Below are positions 24,748 through 33,700 of a stretch of DNA of 34,495 nucleotides, one piece after another; positions within the stretch are counted from its first letter, which is position 1; every line of letters starts with the position of its first letter. The stretch spans positions 1-34,495 of the forward strand of contig CALUVW010000019.1 in assembly GCA_944324315.1 (NCBI GenBank), read 5' to 3'. The notes beneath the pieces were generated by a model. The model ran no database searches. It had not been told where the DNA came from and worked only from the letters and a program-made list of their open reading frames with translations. The DNA is from Candidatus Gastranaerophilales bacterium (GTDB taxonomy: Bacteria; Cyanobacteriota; Vampirovibrionia; Gastranaerophilales; Gastranaerophilaceae). Made by a program: the position numbers and the translations under genes.

Positions 24748-25737
24748 TTATTTAAGAAATATTTCTGTTAATTTTGGAAGAATGTCAAATGCGTCTCCAA
24801 CTATTCCGCAGTCACAATGCTGAAAAATAGGAGCTTTTTCGTCTATATTTATTGCAATAATCTTGTCACTGTCCTGCATTCCGACGATGTGCTGAATTGC
24901 TCCTGAAATCCCGCAGGCTATATATAATTTAGGCGTAACGGTTTTCCCTGTCTGCCCTATTTGTATATCTGCCGGAGCAAGTCCCATATCTACCGCGCCT
25001 CTGCTTGCTGCAACGCAGGCTCCAATGCTTTCTGCAAAATTTTTTAATAATTCAAATCCTGCTTCGTTTTTTAAACCTTTTCCGCCCGCTACAATAATAT
25101 TTGCACTGTCAAGTTCATTTATTGATGTATTTAATCCTTTTACAAATTCTATAAAGTCAACTTTTTTTTCAATATTGTCAATTTCAGGTTTTATATATAT
25201 AAATTTTGTGTCTTTTATTATATTCTCGGCTGCCGGTTTAAAAACTTTAGGTCTTACTGTCGCCATCTGAGGCAATGTTTTGCACAAAATTGTTGCCATT
25301 AATTTGCCGCCAAATGTAGGTCTTGTCGCCGCGAGTTTGCCTTGTTCATTAATATCAAGTCCGATACAATCTGCTGTTAAACCGGTATGAAGAGATGAAG
25401 AAATCCTCGGTGCAAGATCTCTGCCTTGAGTTGTTGCGCCAATTAAAATAATATCGGGTTTTACATCATTTATAATATCCACAGCTATTTTTGAATAAAG
25501 TTCTGTTGAATAGTGCGTTAATCTGTTATTTTCTGCAATATATACATAATCAAAACCGGAATTAATAAAAGCTTCTTTGAAATTTTCAGCCAAGCCCGTT
25601 TTACAAATCAAAAGAGCTGAAACTGAGGCGTTATCTAATTTTTTTGAAAGTTCAACTGCTTTATTTGCAAGTTCAAATAAAACAGTGTGAAGGTAATTTT
25701 CTTTTGTAACTTCTGCATACAACATAATATTACTCAT
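24748..25737 (-). CDS. etfA: Electron transfer flavoprotein alpha subunit
   Basis: The protein is 329 residues, full length. The N-terminal Rossmann-like domain contains DIILIGATTQGRDLAPRISS. The C-terminal FAD-binding domain has the EtfA signature: AGGKGLKNEAGF, GACVAASRGAVDMGLAPADIQIGQTGKTVTPKLYIACGISGAIQH (in order GAxxAxSR, QIGQTGKTV, GISGAIQH), then DEKAPIFQHCDCGIVGD and a final L-P-x-L. It pairs with EtfB to carry electrons between dehydrogenases and acceptors, or to bifurcate them in anaerobes. It overlaps etfB by 8 bp (ATGAGTAA-type coupling). It is last in the nfnA-orf60-etfB-etfA operon; no clear terminator was seen after it. Confidence 0.96.
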   Translation of the reverse strand: MSNIMLYAEVTKENYLHTVLFELANKAVELSKKLDNASVSALLICKTGLAENFKEAFINSGFDYVYIAENNRLTHYSTELYSKIAVDIINDVKPDIILIGATTQGRDLAPRISSSLHTGLTADCIGLDINEQGKLAATRPTFGGKLMATILCKTLPQMATVRPKVFKPAAENIIKDTKFIYIKPEIDNIEKKVDFIEFVKGLNTSINELDSANIIVAGGKGLKNEAGFELLKNFAESIGACVAASRGAVDMGLAPADIQIGQTGKTVTPKLYIACGISGAIQHIVGMQDSDKIIAINIDEKAPIFQHCDCGIVGDAFDILPKLTEIFLK

Positions 25738-26515
25738 TGGAAATTCCTCCGAATTCTTTTATTTTATCTGCAAGAGTGTCACAATTATTGCAAAATTCAC
25801 AATTATCTCTTGTTGTTTGCGGCCGGAAAGCTTTACTTACAAAGGTTGGCGACCCTTTAATTCCTGTTTGTTCGGGTGATAAACCTATATCTTCCATATT
25901 ATAGACCGTAATTTTTGTATTTTTTGCTTTTATAATTCCGTTAATTTTTGCTCTTGTCGGCTCATAATTATTTTTTAAAACACATATCAAAGCAGGAAAT
26001 TTTACTCTTACGGTCTCAATTCCTTCTTCAATTTCTCTGACCGCATAAATACATTCGCCGTCACATCTGTTGAGTTCTTTAACGTAAGTTACCTGTGGAA
26101 TTTCAAGCTGGTTTGCAATACTCGGACCTGTTTGAGCAGTGTCACCGTCAACAGCGAATTGACCGCATAAAATTAAATCAAAATCATTTAATTTATTTTT
26201 AATTGCCGCGGCTATTGTTTTTCCTGTTGCATAAGTATCTGCACCGGCGAATTTTTTATCAGAGATTAATATACCTTTATCGCATCCGACAGCAATCGCT
26301 TTTTTAAGCATTTCTTCAGCCTGAAAAGGTCCCATAGTTAATACGGTTATTTCTGTATCCGGAATAGTGTTTTTTAATTTCAGTGCTTCTTCAATAGCAT
26401 AAACATCAAATGGATTAATAACACTTTCAACTCCTTCCCGTTGAATCGTATTATTTTCAGTCCATTTTATATCGGTTGTGTCCGGAACCTGTTTGATACA
26501 AACAAGTATTTTCAT
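25730..26515 (-). CDS. etfB: Electron transfer flavoprotein beta subunit with C-terminal CxxCxxC
   Basis: The protein is 261 residues. KILVCIKQVPDTTDIKW starts the family fold; NPFDVYAIEEALKLK, CGQFAVDGDTAQTGP (AMP/FAD phosphate loop) and VRVKFPALICVLKN are conserved. The DGDTAQ loop is the form seen in anaerobic, including bifurcating, ETFs. The tail is unusual: DNCEFCNNCDTLADKI has Cys239, 242 and 245 in a CxxCxxC array not typical of EtfB, which could bind a metal or cluster. It lies 11 bp after the 60-residue Cys protein gene. The type of ETF (bifurcating or not) cannot be decided from the window. Confidence 0.95.
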   Translation of the reverse strand: MKILVCIKQVPDTTDIKWTENNTIQREGVESVINPFDVYAIEEALKLKNTIPDTEITVLTMGPFQAEEMLKKAIAVGCDKGILISDKKFAGADTYATGKTIAAAIKNKLNDFDLILCGQFAVDGDTAQTGPSIANQLEIPQVTYVKELNRCDGECIYAVREIEEGIETVRVKFPALICVLKNNYEPTRAKINGIIKAKNTKITVYNMEDIGLSPEQTGIKGSPTFVSKAFRPQTTRDNCEFCNNCDTLADKIKEFGGISNE

Positions 26516-26526
26516 ATAAACCCCGT

Positions 26527-26709
26527 TTATCTGTGTTGTTGTGCGGCTTTTTGTCTTGCATTTGTCTCGAGTAATGCATTATATGCTAACATATATAATG
26601 CACATTTTCTTACGCTCGGTACATACCATGCACAGCTGTCAAGCGTACAAACTTTATCTATGTCTGAACCTGCGCTCATTAACGGACAATACGGAATATC
26701 TTTTGCCAT
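26527..26709 (-). CDS. 60-residue four-Cys protein within the etf operon
   Basis: The four cysteines are at residues 8, 21, 26 and 36 (YCPLMSAG, KVCTLDSCAW, KCALYML), followed by a helical tail ending KAAQQHR. The arrangement suggests a small metal or Fe-S binding fold. It is tightly packed between nfnA-like (13 bp) and etfB (11 bp), and GGAGAA precedes the ATG, so it is a genuine gene that probably works with the flavoproteins. No known family is recognised. Confidence 0.75.
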   Translation of the reverse strand: MAKDIPYCPLMSAGSDIDKVCTLDSCAWYVPSVRKCALYMLAYNALLETNARQKAAQQHR

Positions 26710-26722
26710 TGTTGTTTTCTCC

Positions 26723-27574
26723 TTACTTATTAGATATTTGCTCTGCTTGTTTTAACAAGTTGCAGTTTTCATCTCGTTTTCTTTCCTGATCTTTATATAT
26801 TTTTGTTCTGTTAATAACTTCGTCAAAATCTATTTTATGTGCATCAAAATCAGGACCGTCAACACATGCAAATTTTGTCTCTCCGCCGACTGTGATACGG
26901 CATGCACCGCACATTCCGGTTCCGTCAACCATTATCGGGTTCATGCTGGCTTCAGTATAAATCTCTTTATCACGGGTTAAATCCGCCACTGCTCGCATCA
27001 TTGGCATAGGTCCGACGGCTATTGCGTAATCAACTTTTTCCTGAGCAATTATGCGTTCAAGAACCTGAGTTACAAATCCTTTTTCTCCTAAAGAACCGTC
27101 ATCTGTTGTTATAAATAATTCGGTGCAGGCATCTTTCATTTTATCCTGCCAGAAAATTAAATCTTTTGTTCGGGCTCCCATAATCATATATACTTTATTT
27201 CTGGCTTCTTTAAAAGCTTTTGCAATCAAATAACAAGGAGCTGCGCCGTAACCTCCAGCAAGGCAGACTACTGTTCCGTATTTTTTTATATGTGTAGGCT
27301 GTCCGAGGGGCCCTACTATGTCGTGAATTTCATCTCCCTGATTTAATGCTGCGAGTTGTTTTGTTGAATAACCAACAGCCATAAAAACAAGAGTTAATTC
27401 TCCTTTCTCTTTATTAACATCGGCAATAGTCAGCGGAACTCTTTCACTATCTGCGTTTGCTCTGAATATAATAAATTGTCCTGCTTTTGCATTTCTTACA
27501 ACATAAGGTGCTTCAACAGTTATTTCATACTGGTTGGGACAAAGTTCTTTTTTTGATAAAATTTTGTATCCCAT
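26723..27574 (-). CDS. NfnA-like FAD/NAD/[2Fe-2S] oxidoreductase subunit
   Basis: The protein is 283 residues. An FNR-like FAD domain comes first (residues about 1-95: GQFIIFRANADSERVPLTIA with the RxPL/T flavin motif). A nucleotide domain follows (VVCLAGGYGAAPCYLIAKAF; YAIAVGPMPMMRAV), then the C-terminal [2Fe-2S] segment DGTGMCGACRITVGGETKFACVDGPDFDAHKIDF. The whole pattern matches the small subunit of NADH-dependent ferredoxin:NADP+ oxidoreductase (NfnA/NfnS, once named sulfide dehydrogenase beta or glutamate synthase-associated), related to PyrK. The large subunit NfnB is not adjacent; the operon instead continues with orf60, etfB and etfA. PyrK is less likely because of the NfnA-type C-terminus. 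Confidence 0.85.
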   Translation of the reverse strand: MGYKILSKKELCPNQYEITVEAPYVVRNAKAGQFIIFRANADSERVPLTIADVNKEKGELTLVFMAVGYSTKQLAALNQGDEIHDIVGPLGQPTHIKKYGTVVCLAGGYGAAPCYLIAKAFKEARNKVYMIMGARTKDLIFWQDKMKDACTELFITTDDGSLGEKGFVTQVLERIIAQEKVDYAIAVGPMPMMRAVADLTRDKEIYTEASMNPIMVDGTGMCGACRITVGGETKFACVDGPDFDAHKIDFDEVINRTKIYKDQERKRDENCNLLKQAEQISNK

Positions 27575-27591
27575 AATTTTCTCCTTCTTAT

Positions 27592-27621
27592 ATGCATTAT
27601 TGTACTATAAAAAATGCATTA
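27592..27621 (-). promoter_or_regulatory. Direct repeats TAATGCAT around the nfnA-etf promoter
   Basis: ATGCATTA occurs at 27592-27599 and again at 27614-27621, a 22-bp period (about two helical turns). On the minus strand the segment between holds TATAGT and TACAAT, possible -10 boxes. It is a candidate operator for the electron-transfer operon. Confidence 0.45.
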
Positions 27622-27634
27622 CGGCAAGGAGTTT

Positions 27635-28461
27635 TTACGGCAGGCATTCAAAATAGCGTCTGGATTTATCATAAGGACATTTATCCATTAAGGCATAATA
27701 CGCACATCCTATACCGTTTCCTTTTCTTTTGGTCGTTAGGTTGCAGGGATTTCCCGCGCGCTGCTGCTGCCATTCACTCGGGTATGCTCCGTTTTCAATC
27801 CCTTCTAGAATTTCTTCTTCTGAAATGTTTTCATCTGGAACAAGACCGGATATAAAATCTTTATTGTTAAGAGTGAATATGAAAATATCATGGCCTAACT
27901 TATTCGGCGCTTTTTTCCCATTTGTATCTACCACAAACCATAGAGTATACTCACGAATTTCAAAACTGATAAAACTTCCGTCATTCATAGCTCTTGTTCC
28001 GAATAAGGCATTTCCAGATGCTGCAAGAGCGGACTTAGTAGTAATTTCATTATTGTACGTATATATTTTTTCAGAAAGTCTGTCTATAATCTGACCATTA
28101 CCCAAAAATTTGTTTAAACTGTTTGAACATTCTATTTCATTAATATATACACCTGCATTATATTGAGTACAATATTGAAAAAGATTATCAACTCCAAGAT
28201 CATTTTTTGCAAACATGACTACTTGAGAAATAACGGATAATGCCTTTTTGTAACCGCTTTCAAGAGCTTTTTTTCTGTGATCTTGAATAAGTGAGGGTAA
28301 AGTTAAAGCCGCTACTACACCGATGATACCTAAAGTAATTAAAACTTCCGCAAGAGTAAAACCTTTTGAATGCTTATAAAAATTTTTAATTTCCTTATTT
28401 TCCCTTGCTAAACGGTAGTTTTGCGGGGGGGGGGCAGTCTCAAAGCATCATTTCTATTCAT
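27635..28461 (-). CDS. Type IV prepilin-like protein, out of frame with its start at a C10 tract (phase-OFF)
   Basis: The ATG at 28461 follows AAAGGAGTTATAAA. After nine codons (MNRNDALRL) a C10 tract at 28425-28434 leads to a stop (TAG) five codons later. With 11 C the frame is open for about 275 residues to the stop at 27635: KHSKG, then FTLAEVLITLGIIGVVAALTLP (cleavage G|F, Glu at +5), then a globular domain with four or more cysteines (QYCTQYN, IECSN, NPCNL, YFECLP). The longest frame that avoids the tract starts at an internal ATG at 28216, which lacks the pilin helix, so the tract controls the functional product. The gene is flanked by a terminator at 28523-28556 and its own promoter. 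Confidence 0.87.
28425..28434. repeat. C10 switch tract in prepilin leader
   Basis: Ten G on plus (C10 in the coding strand) directly after codon 9. The length is one base short of the in-frame state, as at 24563. Confidence 0.9.
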
Positions 28462-28491
28462 TTTATAACTCCTTTCTTCTTAACTAAATTC

Positions 28492-28520
28492 ATTATTTAC
28501 GATTTTTTTTAATTTGTCAA
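28492..28520 (-). promoter_or_regulatory. Prepilin promoter, TTGACA-17-AATAAT
   Basis: TTGACA (28515-28520) and AATAAT (28492-28497) on the minus strand, 17 bp apart, 30 bp upstream of the ATG. Nearly identical to 24632-24660. Confidence 0.8.
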
Positions 28521-28522
28521 GA

Positions 28523-28556
28523 AAAAAACACTATTTTGTGAAAAATAGTGTTTTTT
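28523..28556. terminator. Intrinsic terminator after the UDG gene
   Basis: A perfect 15-bp stem (28523-28537 with 28542-28556) has a 4-nt loop (GTGA) and A/T-run edges. It lies just downstream of the uracil-DNA glycosylase and just upstream of the prepilin promoter, insulating the two. Confidence 0.88.
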
Positions 28557-28576
28557 GTATAAAATTAAATTTATTT

Positions 28577-29236
28577 TTACACTACTGCCAGTTCTTTGGG
28601 TTCCATAAACTCAACGTTAATTGTATCGTTGAAGTGATCTACATCAGCAAGAACAGTATCTTTAATATTTTTTAAATCAGCTTGCATCAATCTCCTCGGA
28701 GAACCTTCATCCATTGAACGATTTCTTAAAAGATATGACGGATGGAATATTGTTATAGCTTTGTAATCTTTTCCGTCAACATTTATAGTCATCCACTGGC
28801 CTCTGACTTTAGAGATTGTCTGTTTTTTATCGAGCTGAACAAATGTTTTTAAAGCTGTAGCACCGCAAAGTACAATTGCTCTTGGGTTTATAATATCTAT
28901 TTGAGCATTTAAAAATTTGCGGCAAGCTGCTTGTTCATCTTCTGTAGGAACTCTGTTTTCCGGAGGTCTGCATTTAACTGTATTAATAATATAAATATCT
29001 TCTTCTCTTGATATACCTGCTTCTGCAAGAAATTCATTTAAAAGCTGTCCGGCACGACCTACAAATGGTCTGCCTGTTTCATCTTCCATTTCACCGGGTG
29101 CTTCACCTATAAATACAATTTTTGCAGTTGAAGGATTGCCATCTGAAAAAACAACATTTTTACGACTTTTGGCAAGTGCACATCCTGTGCAGTTTTCACA
29201 CTTTGATCTTACTATCTCCAGACAATCTTTTTTCAT
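28577..29236 (-). CDS. Family 4 uracil-DNA glycosylase ([4Fe-4S])
   Basis: The protein is 219 residues. N-terminal CENCTGCALAKSR supplies the cluster cysteines typical of type 4/5 UDGs. The motif-1 loop is GEAPGEMEDETGRPFVGRAG, and the motif-2 loop HPSYLLRN is near the C-terminus (FHPSYLLR). NTVKCRPPENRVPTEDE is the conserved insertion with the third and fourth cluster regions (ACRKFL). The enzyme excises uracil from DNA. The ATG overlaps the 3' end of the upstream symporter gene by 41 bp, so the two are probably co-transcribed. A strong terminator follows. Confidence 0.94.
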   Translation of the reverse strand: MKKDCLEIVRSKCENCTGCALAKSRKNVVFSDGNPSTAKIVFIGEAPGEMEDETGRPFVGRAGQLLNEFLAEAGISREEDIYIINTVKCRPPENRVPTEDEQAACRKFLNAQIDIINPRAIVLCGATALKTFVQLDKKQTISKVRGQWMTINVDGKDYKAITIFHPSYLLRNRSMDEGSPRRLMQADLKNIKDTVLADVDHFNDTINVEFMEPKELAVV

Positions 29237-30707
29237 TTTCGTCTCTCTCCTCTTTAAATAATCCTACATTATATTTTTTACAGTATCTTTTTAATTCTTT
29301 CATGATTACATCGGATAACATGAATACTGCTATTAAGTTTGGCACAGCCAAGAATAAAGTAAATGCATCAGATAGATTAATTATACTTTTAAAGTTCATG
29401 GCAGAACCTATAATAATGAATATACAATATATAACCTGAAAAGCCCGTGTTGTCAATTTTGTATCACCAAATAAATAATTCCACGCCTTAATTCCGTAGT
29501 ATGAGCCGCAAAGCATTGTAGAGAGCACAAAACAGCTTGCCATAATTGTTAACAAAATCGGGAAAAACGGACAAACTGTGCCAAAAGCTTTTGAAGTTAA
29601 TTCAATCCCCGCAATCCCTGTTGTATGAAGATATTCCCCTGATACAACAATAACAAAAGCTGTTGCTGAACCGACTATAACAGTATCTACAAACGGCTGA
29701 AGCATGGCAATAAAGGCTTGAGCTACCGGATTGTTTGTTTTAACAGCAGAAAACGCGATAGGTGCTGTGCCAAGCCCTGCTTCGTTTGCGAACATCGCAC
29801 GACGAAATCCCCAGAGCATGCACATTATCCATCCGCCTGCTAATGCTTTTGGATGAAACGCTTCTTTTAAAATTACGCTAAATGTATGAGGGACATGTCC
29901 GATGTTATAAATACAAACTGCAAATGCAGTTAGAACATATAGTGTACACATAACCGGCGTAACTTTTGACGTAAATTTCCCGATAGCTTTTATTCCGCCG
30001 ATTATTGTAAAGAAAGTTATAATTGCAACGATAAGTCCTAAAAGCCAGCTTTGGTGTGCAAAAAAACTGTTTTCGCCTCCTGTAACTTCTGTTATTTGAG
30101 TTGTCATTGCATTTATCTGAAATAAATTCCACCCGCCTATCATCGCAAAAATGCAGCATACAGCGTAAATTTTTGACAGGTGCGGTGCAAATTTGCCTAT
30201 ATACTTGTTATTTTTGAGTGCTCCTTCTATATAATACATAGGCCCGCCGGCTATTGTTCCGTCAGGATTAACTTTTCTGAATTTTAGTCCCAGTAAAACT
30301 TCTGCAAATTTTAATGCCATAGAGAAAAATCCAGCCATAATCATCCAAAAAATTACGCCGGGACCTCCGATAGATACAGCTGCAGCAGAACCTGCGACAT
30401 TGCCTATTCCTGCAGATGCTGAAATTGTTGCAGTAAGTGCCTGAAAAGATGAAACTTCTCCTTTTTTCTTTTTTATACGTATTTCTTTGTGTTCGTAGTT
30501 TTTGGTAATAAGTTTTAAAGCGTGTTTAAATCCCCAGATACCGATAAAACGTGTTCTAATCGTAAAATAAAACGCAGCAATCATTAAAAGGGCAACCAAA
30601 AATTCAATTCTGACCCCGTGAATAGTGACTGAACTGAATATAATCCCTGAAATTTTATCGGCTATTGGTGATAAAAATGTATCTATGGCTGTGTCTAAAT
30701 TCATCAA
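29196..30707 (-). CDS. Sodium:alanine symporter (AGCS family)
   Basis: The protein is 503 residues with about 11 TM helices, the usual AGCS layout. Signatures include TATISASAGIGNVAGSAAAVSIGGPG (conserved G-N-[I/V]-A-G-x-A), FWMIMAGFFSMALKFAEVLLG, NPDGTIAGGPMYYIEGAL (family GGPMYYI), and RRAMFANEAGLGTAPIAFSAVKTNNPVAQAF with the F-[S/A]-N-E-A-G-x-G motif. It imports alanine, glycine or similar amino acids with Na+ at the inner membrane. A charged cytosolic tail (KEERDENEKRLSGDSKIKV) ends it. The UDG gene overlaps its 3' end. Confidence 0.95.
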   Translation of the reverse strand: MMNLDTAIDTFLSPIADKISGIIFSSVTIHGVRIEFLVALLMIAAFYFTIRTRFIGIWGFKHALKLITKNYEHKEIRIKKKKGEVSSFQALTATISASAGIGNVAGSAAAVSIGGPGVIFWMIMAGFFSMALKFAEVLLGLKFRKVNPDGTIAGGPMYYIEGALKNNKYIGKFAPHLSKIYAVCCIFAMIGGWNLFQINAMTTQITEVTGGENSFFAHQSWLLGLIVAIITFFTIIGGIKAIGKFTSKVTPVMCTLYVLTAFAVCIYNIGHVPHTFSVILKEAFHPKALAGGWIMCMLWGFRRAMFANEAGLGTAPIAFSAVKTNNPVAQAFIAMLQPFVDTVIVGSATAFVIVVSGEYLHTTGIAGIELTSKAFGTVCPFFPILLTIMASCFVLSTMLCGSYYGIKAWNYLFGDTKLTTRAFQVIYCIFIIIGSAMNFKSIINLSDAFTLFLAVPNLIAVFMLSDVIMKELKRYCKKYNVGLFKEERDENEKRLSGDSKIKV

Positions 30708-30763
30708 TAAAATTATACAACAAACAAAGTTTGCAAGAGAACTAACAGTATTAAATATTATTT

Positions 30764-33700
30764 TTAAACAGTAGCTGCTTCATCTGCATCGTTTGTATCC
30801 ATTGATCGGACATCTATTTTGAGCCTATGAGGAAATTGTTTTTCCAGTTGATTAACAAGTTCATTTGTACTTTGTACCCAGAAAATTGAAGCTGTTAATA
30901 TTTTCACATCTTCGTCAAAATCTTTAAGTTTAAACATGACAGGATCAGACCCAGAATGTTGGCATAATATATTTTTCAACAACACAACTTCTTCAAATTT
31001 AAAATCATCTGTTAAGGTAATTGTAAAAATATTAGAGTTATCAACTGTTTTAACCGTTTCTATAATAATTGAAGGCGGTTCATCATCCGATCTTCTGTTT
31101 ACTTTACCTGATATAATTACGCGTTGTTCACTCTGTAAAATATCTCCGTATTCCGCAATTTTTCCGTTAAAGGCAATTACTTCGATTTTTCCTGACAAAT
31201 CTTCAATTGTTAAAAATCTTATAAATTTTGTCGGGTCTTTTTTAGTCGGAATTTGTCTCATTGTTGTTACAAGACCGCAGATTGTTACAATTTTGTCATT
31301 AGGTAATTCCGGAATTTCAGAAATTTTATGAGTCATTAAGAAAGGTAATTTATCCCTGATAGTAGATAATGGATGGCTTGTTACATAAAATCCCAGAAAT
31401 TCTTTTTCGAAATTTTGAAGTGTTCTCGCATCATATTCTTCATCAGAGCCGGCAAGTTTAAATTTTGCATCATCAATTTCCGCGGTATCTCCTAACATGT
31501 CAAATAAGCTGCCCTGACCGGATTCTTTTGCCTTTGATTCTTTAGAAGCTGTTGCGGTAATATATTCAATATTATCCCAGAGTTGTTTGCGGCTTTTTTC
31601 AATTGATGCAAATGCGCCTGCTTTAATTAACCCTTCAAGAGTTTTTTTATTTGAGCATTTTGTATCCAGACGTTTTATATAATCATAAATTGATTTATAT
31701 TCGCCGTTTTCTTCCCGTTCTTTTATAATTTCTTCAATAACGCCTTCACCGACCTGTTTTATTGAAGCAAGTCCGAAGCGAATATTGTGTCCGTCAGGTG
31801 CGTATTCAAGATAGGATTTATTGATATCCGGAGGAAGCACTTTTATTCCGTATTTTAAGGCTTCTTCAATATAGGCTTGAGTCTTATCCTGATCTCCTGC
31901 AACGCTTGATAAAAGTGCTGATAAATATTCAACAGGATAGTGGCATTTTAAATAAGCAGTCTGGTAAGCTACAAATGCATAAGCAGATGAATGGGCACGG
32001 TTAAAGCAGTATTGCGCAAAGTTTTCTATTTTTTCAAACAGATCTTCTGCTTCTTCTTTTTTCATTCCGTATTTTGCTGAACCCTCAACCAGTTTCCCTT
32101 TTTGAGCAGCCATCGCAACCGGATCTTTGTGCCCCATCATACGGCGTACCTGGTCAGCTTGACCAAGTGAGTAGTCAGCCATTACCTGAAAGATTTGCAT
32201 AATCTGTTCCTGATATACCATTGTTCCGTAGGTATCTTTCAGAATAGGTTCAAGTCTCGGGTGAGCGTATGTGATAGCCTGGCGTCCGTGTTTTCTTTCT
32301 ACAAAGTCATCAACCATTCCGGAACCTAAAGGCCCTGGTCTGAACAGTGCAACTAAAGCGCCTAAATCTTCAAATACGTCGGGTTTTAATTTCTTAACCA
32401 GACTTGTCATGCCTGAAGATTCTAGCTGGAATACTCCGACTGTTTCTCCGCGTACAAGCATGTCATAGGTCGGTTTATCATCAAGCGGAATATGGTTAAT
32501 ATCAACGTCAATACCCTGACATCTTTTAACAAGTTTTACTGTTTTGTGAATCATTGTGAGGTTTCGAAGCCCGAGAAAGTCCATTTTCAGAAGCTTCATT
32601 TTCTCTAAGATTTCTCTGTGATACTGGGTTATGATAATTCCGTCTTTTGACGGCTGTACAGGTACAATCTGGTCAAGCGGTTTATACGAAATAATAACCC
32701 CTGCTGCGTGCATGCCGATACCGCATTTTATACCTTCAACGCATTTTGCAGTATCTATTACGCGTTTAATTTCAGGGTCAGTGTCGTATAGATTTTTAAG
32801 CTCAGAGCCTTCAATCATTGAGCCTTCAATTGTGTCTTCAATTAATGAGGCTGTTCTATTGCTTTTTGCGTATTCCATGCCAAATACCCTTGCAACACTT
32901 TTGAATGCATTTCGAGCTGCAAGTGTGTTAAATGTAATAATCTGGCAAACCTTGTCTTCCCCGTATTTTTTTACAACGTAGTCAATAACTTCTCCACGTT
33001 TTTCAATACAAAAGTCTGTATCAATATCAGGCATGCTGAAACGTTCGGGGTTTAAGAACCTTTCAAACAACAGATGGTGGCGTATGGGGTCAAGATCTGT
33101 AATATCCAGTGCATAAGCGACAACAGAACCCGCTGCAGAACCTCTTCCGGGACCTACAGGGATATCATGGGTTTTAGCATAGTGTATAAAGTCCCATGTT
33201 ATAAGAAAATATGCTGAGAACCCCATTTTTTCAATAATGCTTAATTCATATTGAACACGTTCTTTGAGTTCAGGGGTAATATTTTCTTCGCCGTATTTCC
33301 TTTTTAAACCCTGTTGAACAAGTTCTTCAAGGTAAGAATCTGTTGTATGATTAGGCGGCACCGGAAAATCAGGCAGCGGAGCTTCCCATTTAATTGTTAC
33401 GTGGCATTGTTCTGCAATATCAACAGTATTTTTAATACACTCGTCAAATGTTTCTGAATCTAGCCATTTAAAGGCGTCGCGCATCTCAGAAACTGTTTTG
33501 ACGTAAAATTCGTTATTCGGGAAATGAAAGCGGTTTTCTTCATCTTTCATAGATTGAGTTTGCATGCATAAAAGTGTGTCATGCCAGTCGGCGTCTTCTT
33601 TTCTCAAATAGTGAGAATCGTTTGTGATAATCATTTTTATCCCGAGTTCTTTCGCAATTTTGATTAAATCGGGGTTAGTTCTTTTTTGATCTTCAAGCCC

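Noticed and set aside
26723-27574. PyrK (dihydroorotate dehydrogenase electron transfer subunit)
   Set aside because: The C-terminal GTGMCGACRITVGGETKFAC-type segment and the absence of pyrD nearby fit NfnA better.
27635-28216. A 193-residue stand-alone protein starting at 28216
   Set aside because: It lacks the pilin helix, which lies directly upstream in the same frame; it is the body of the C10-gated prepilin.
30936-31331. Plus-strand frame of 131 codons within dnaE
   Set aside because: It is a shadow of dnaE on the opposite strand with no independent signal.
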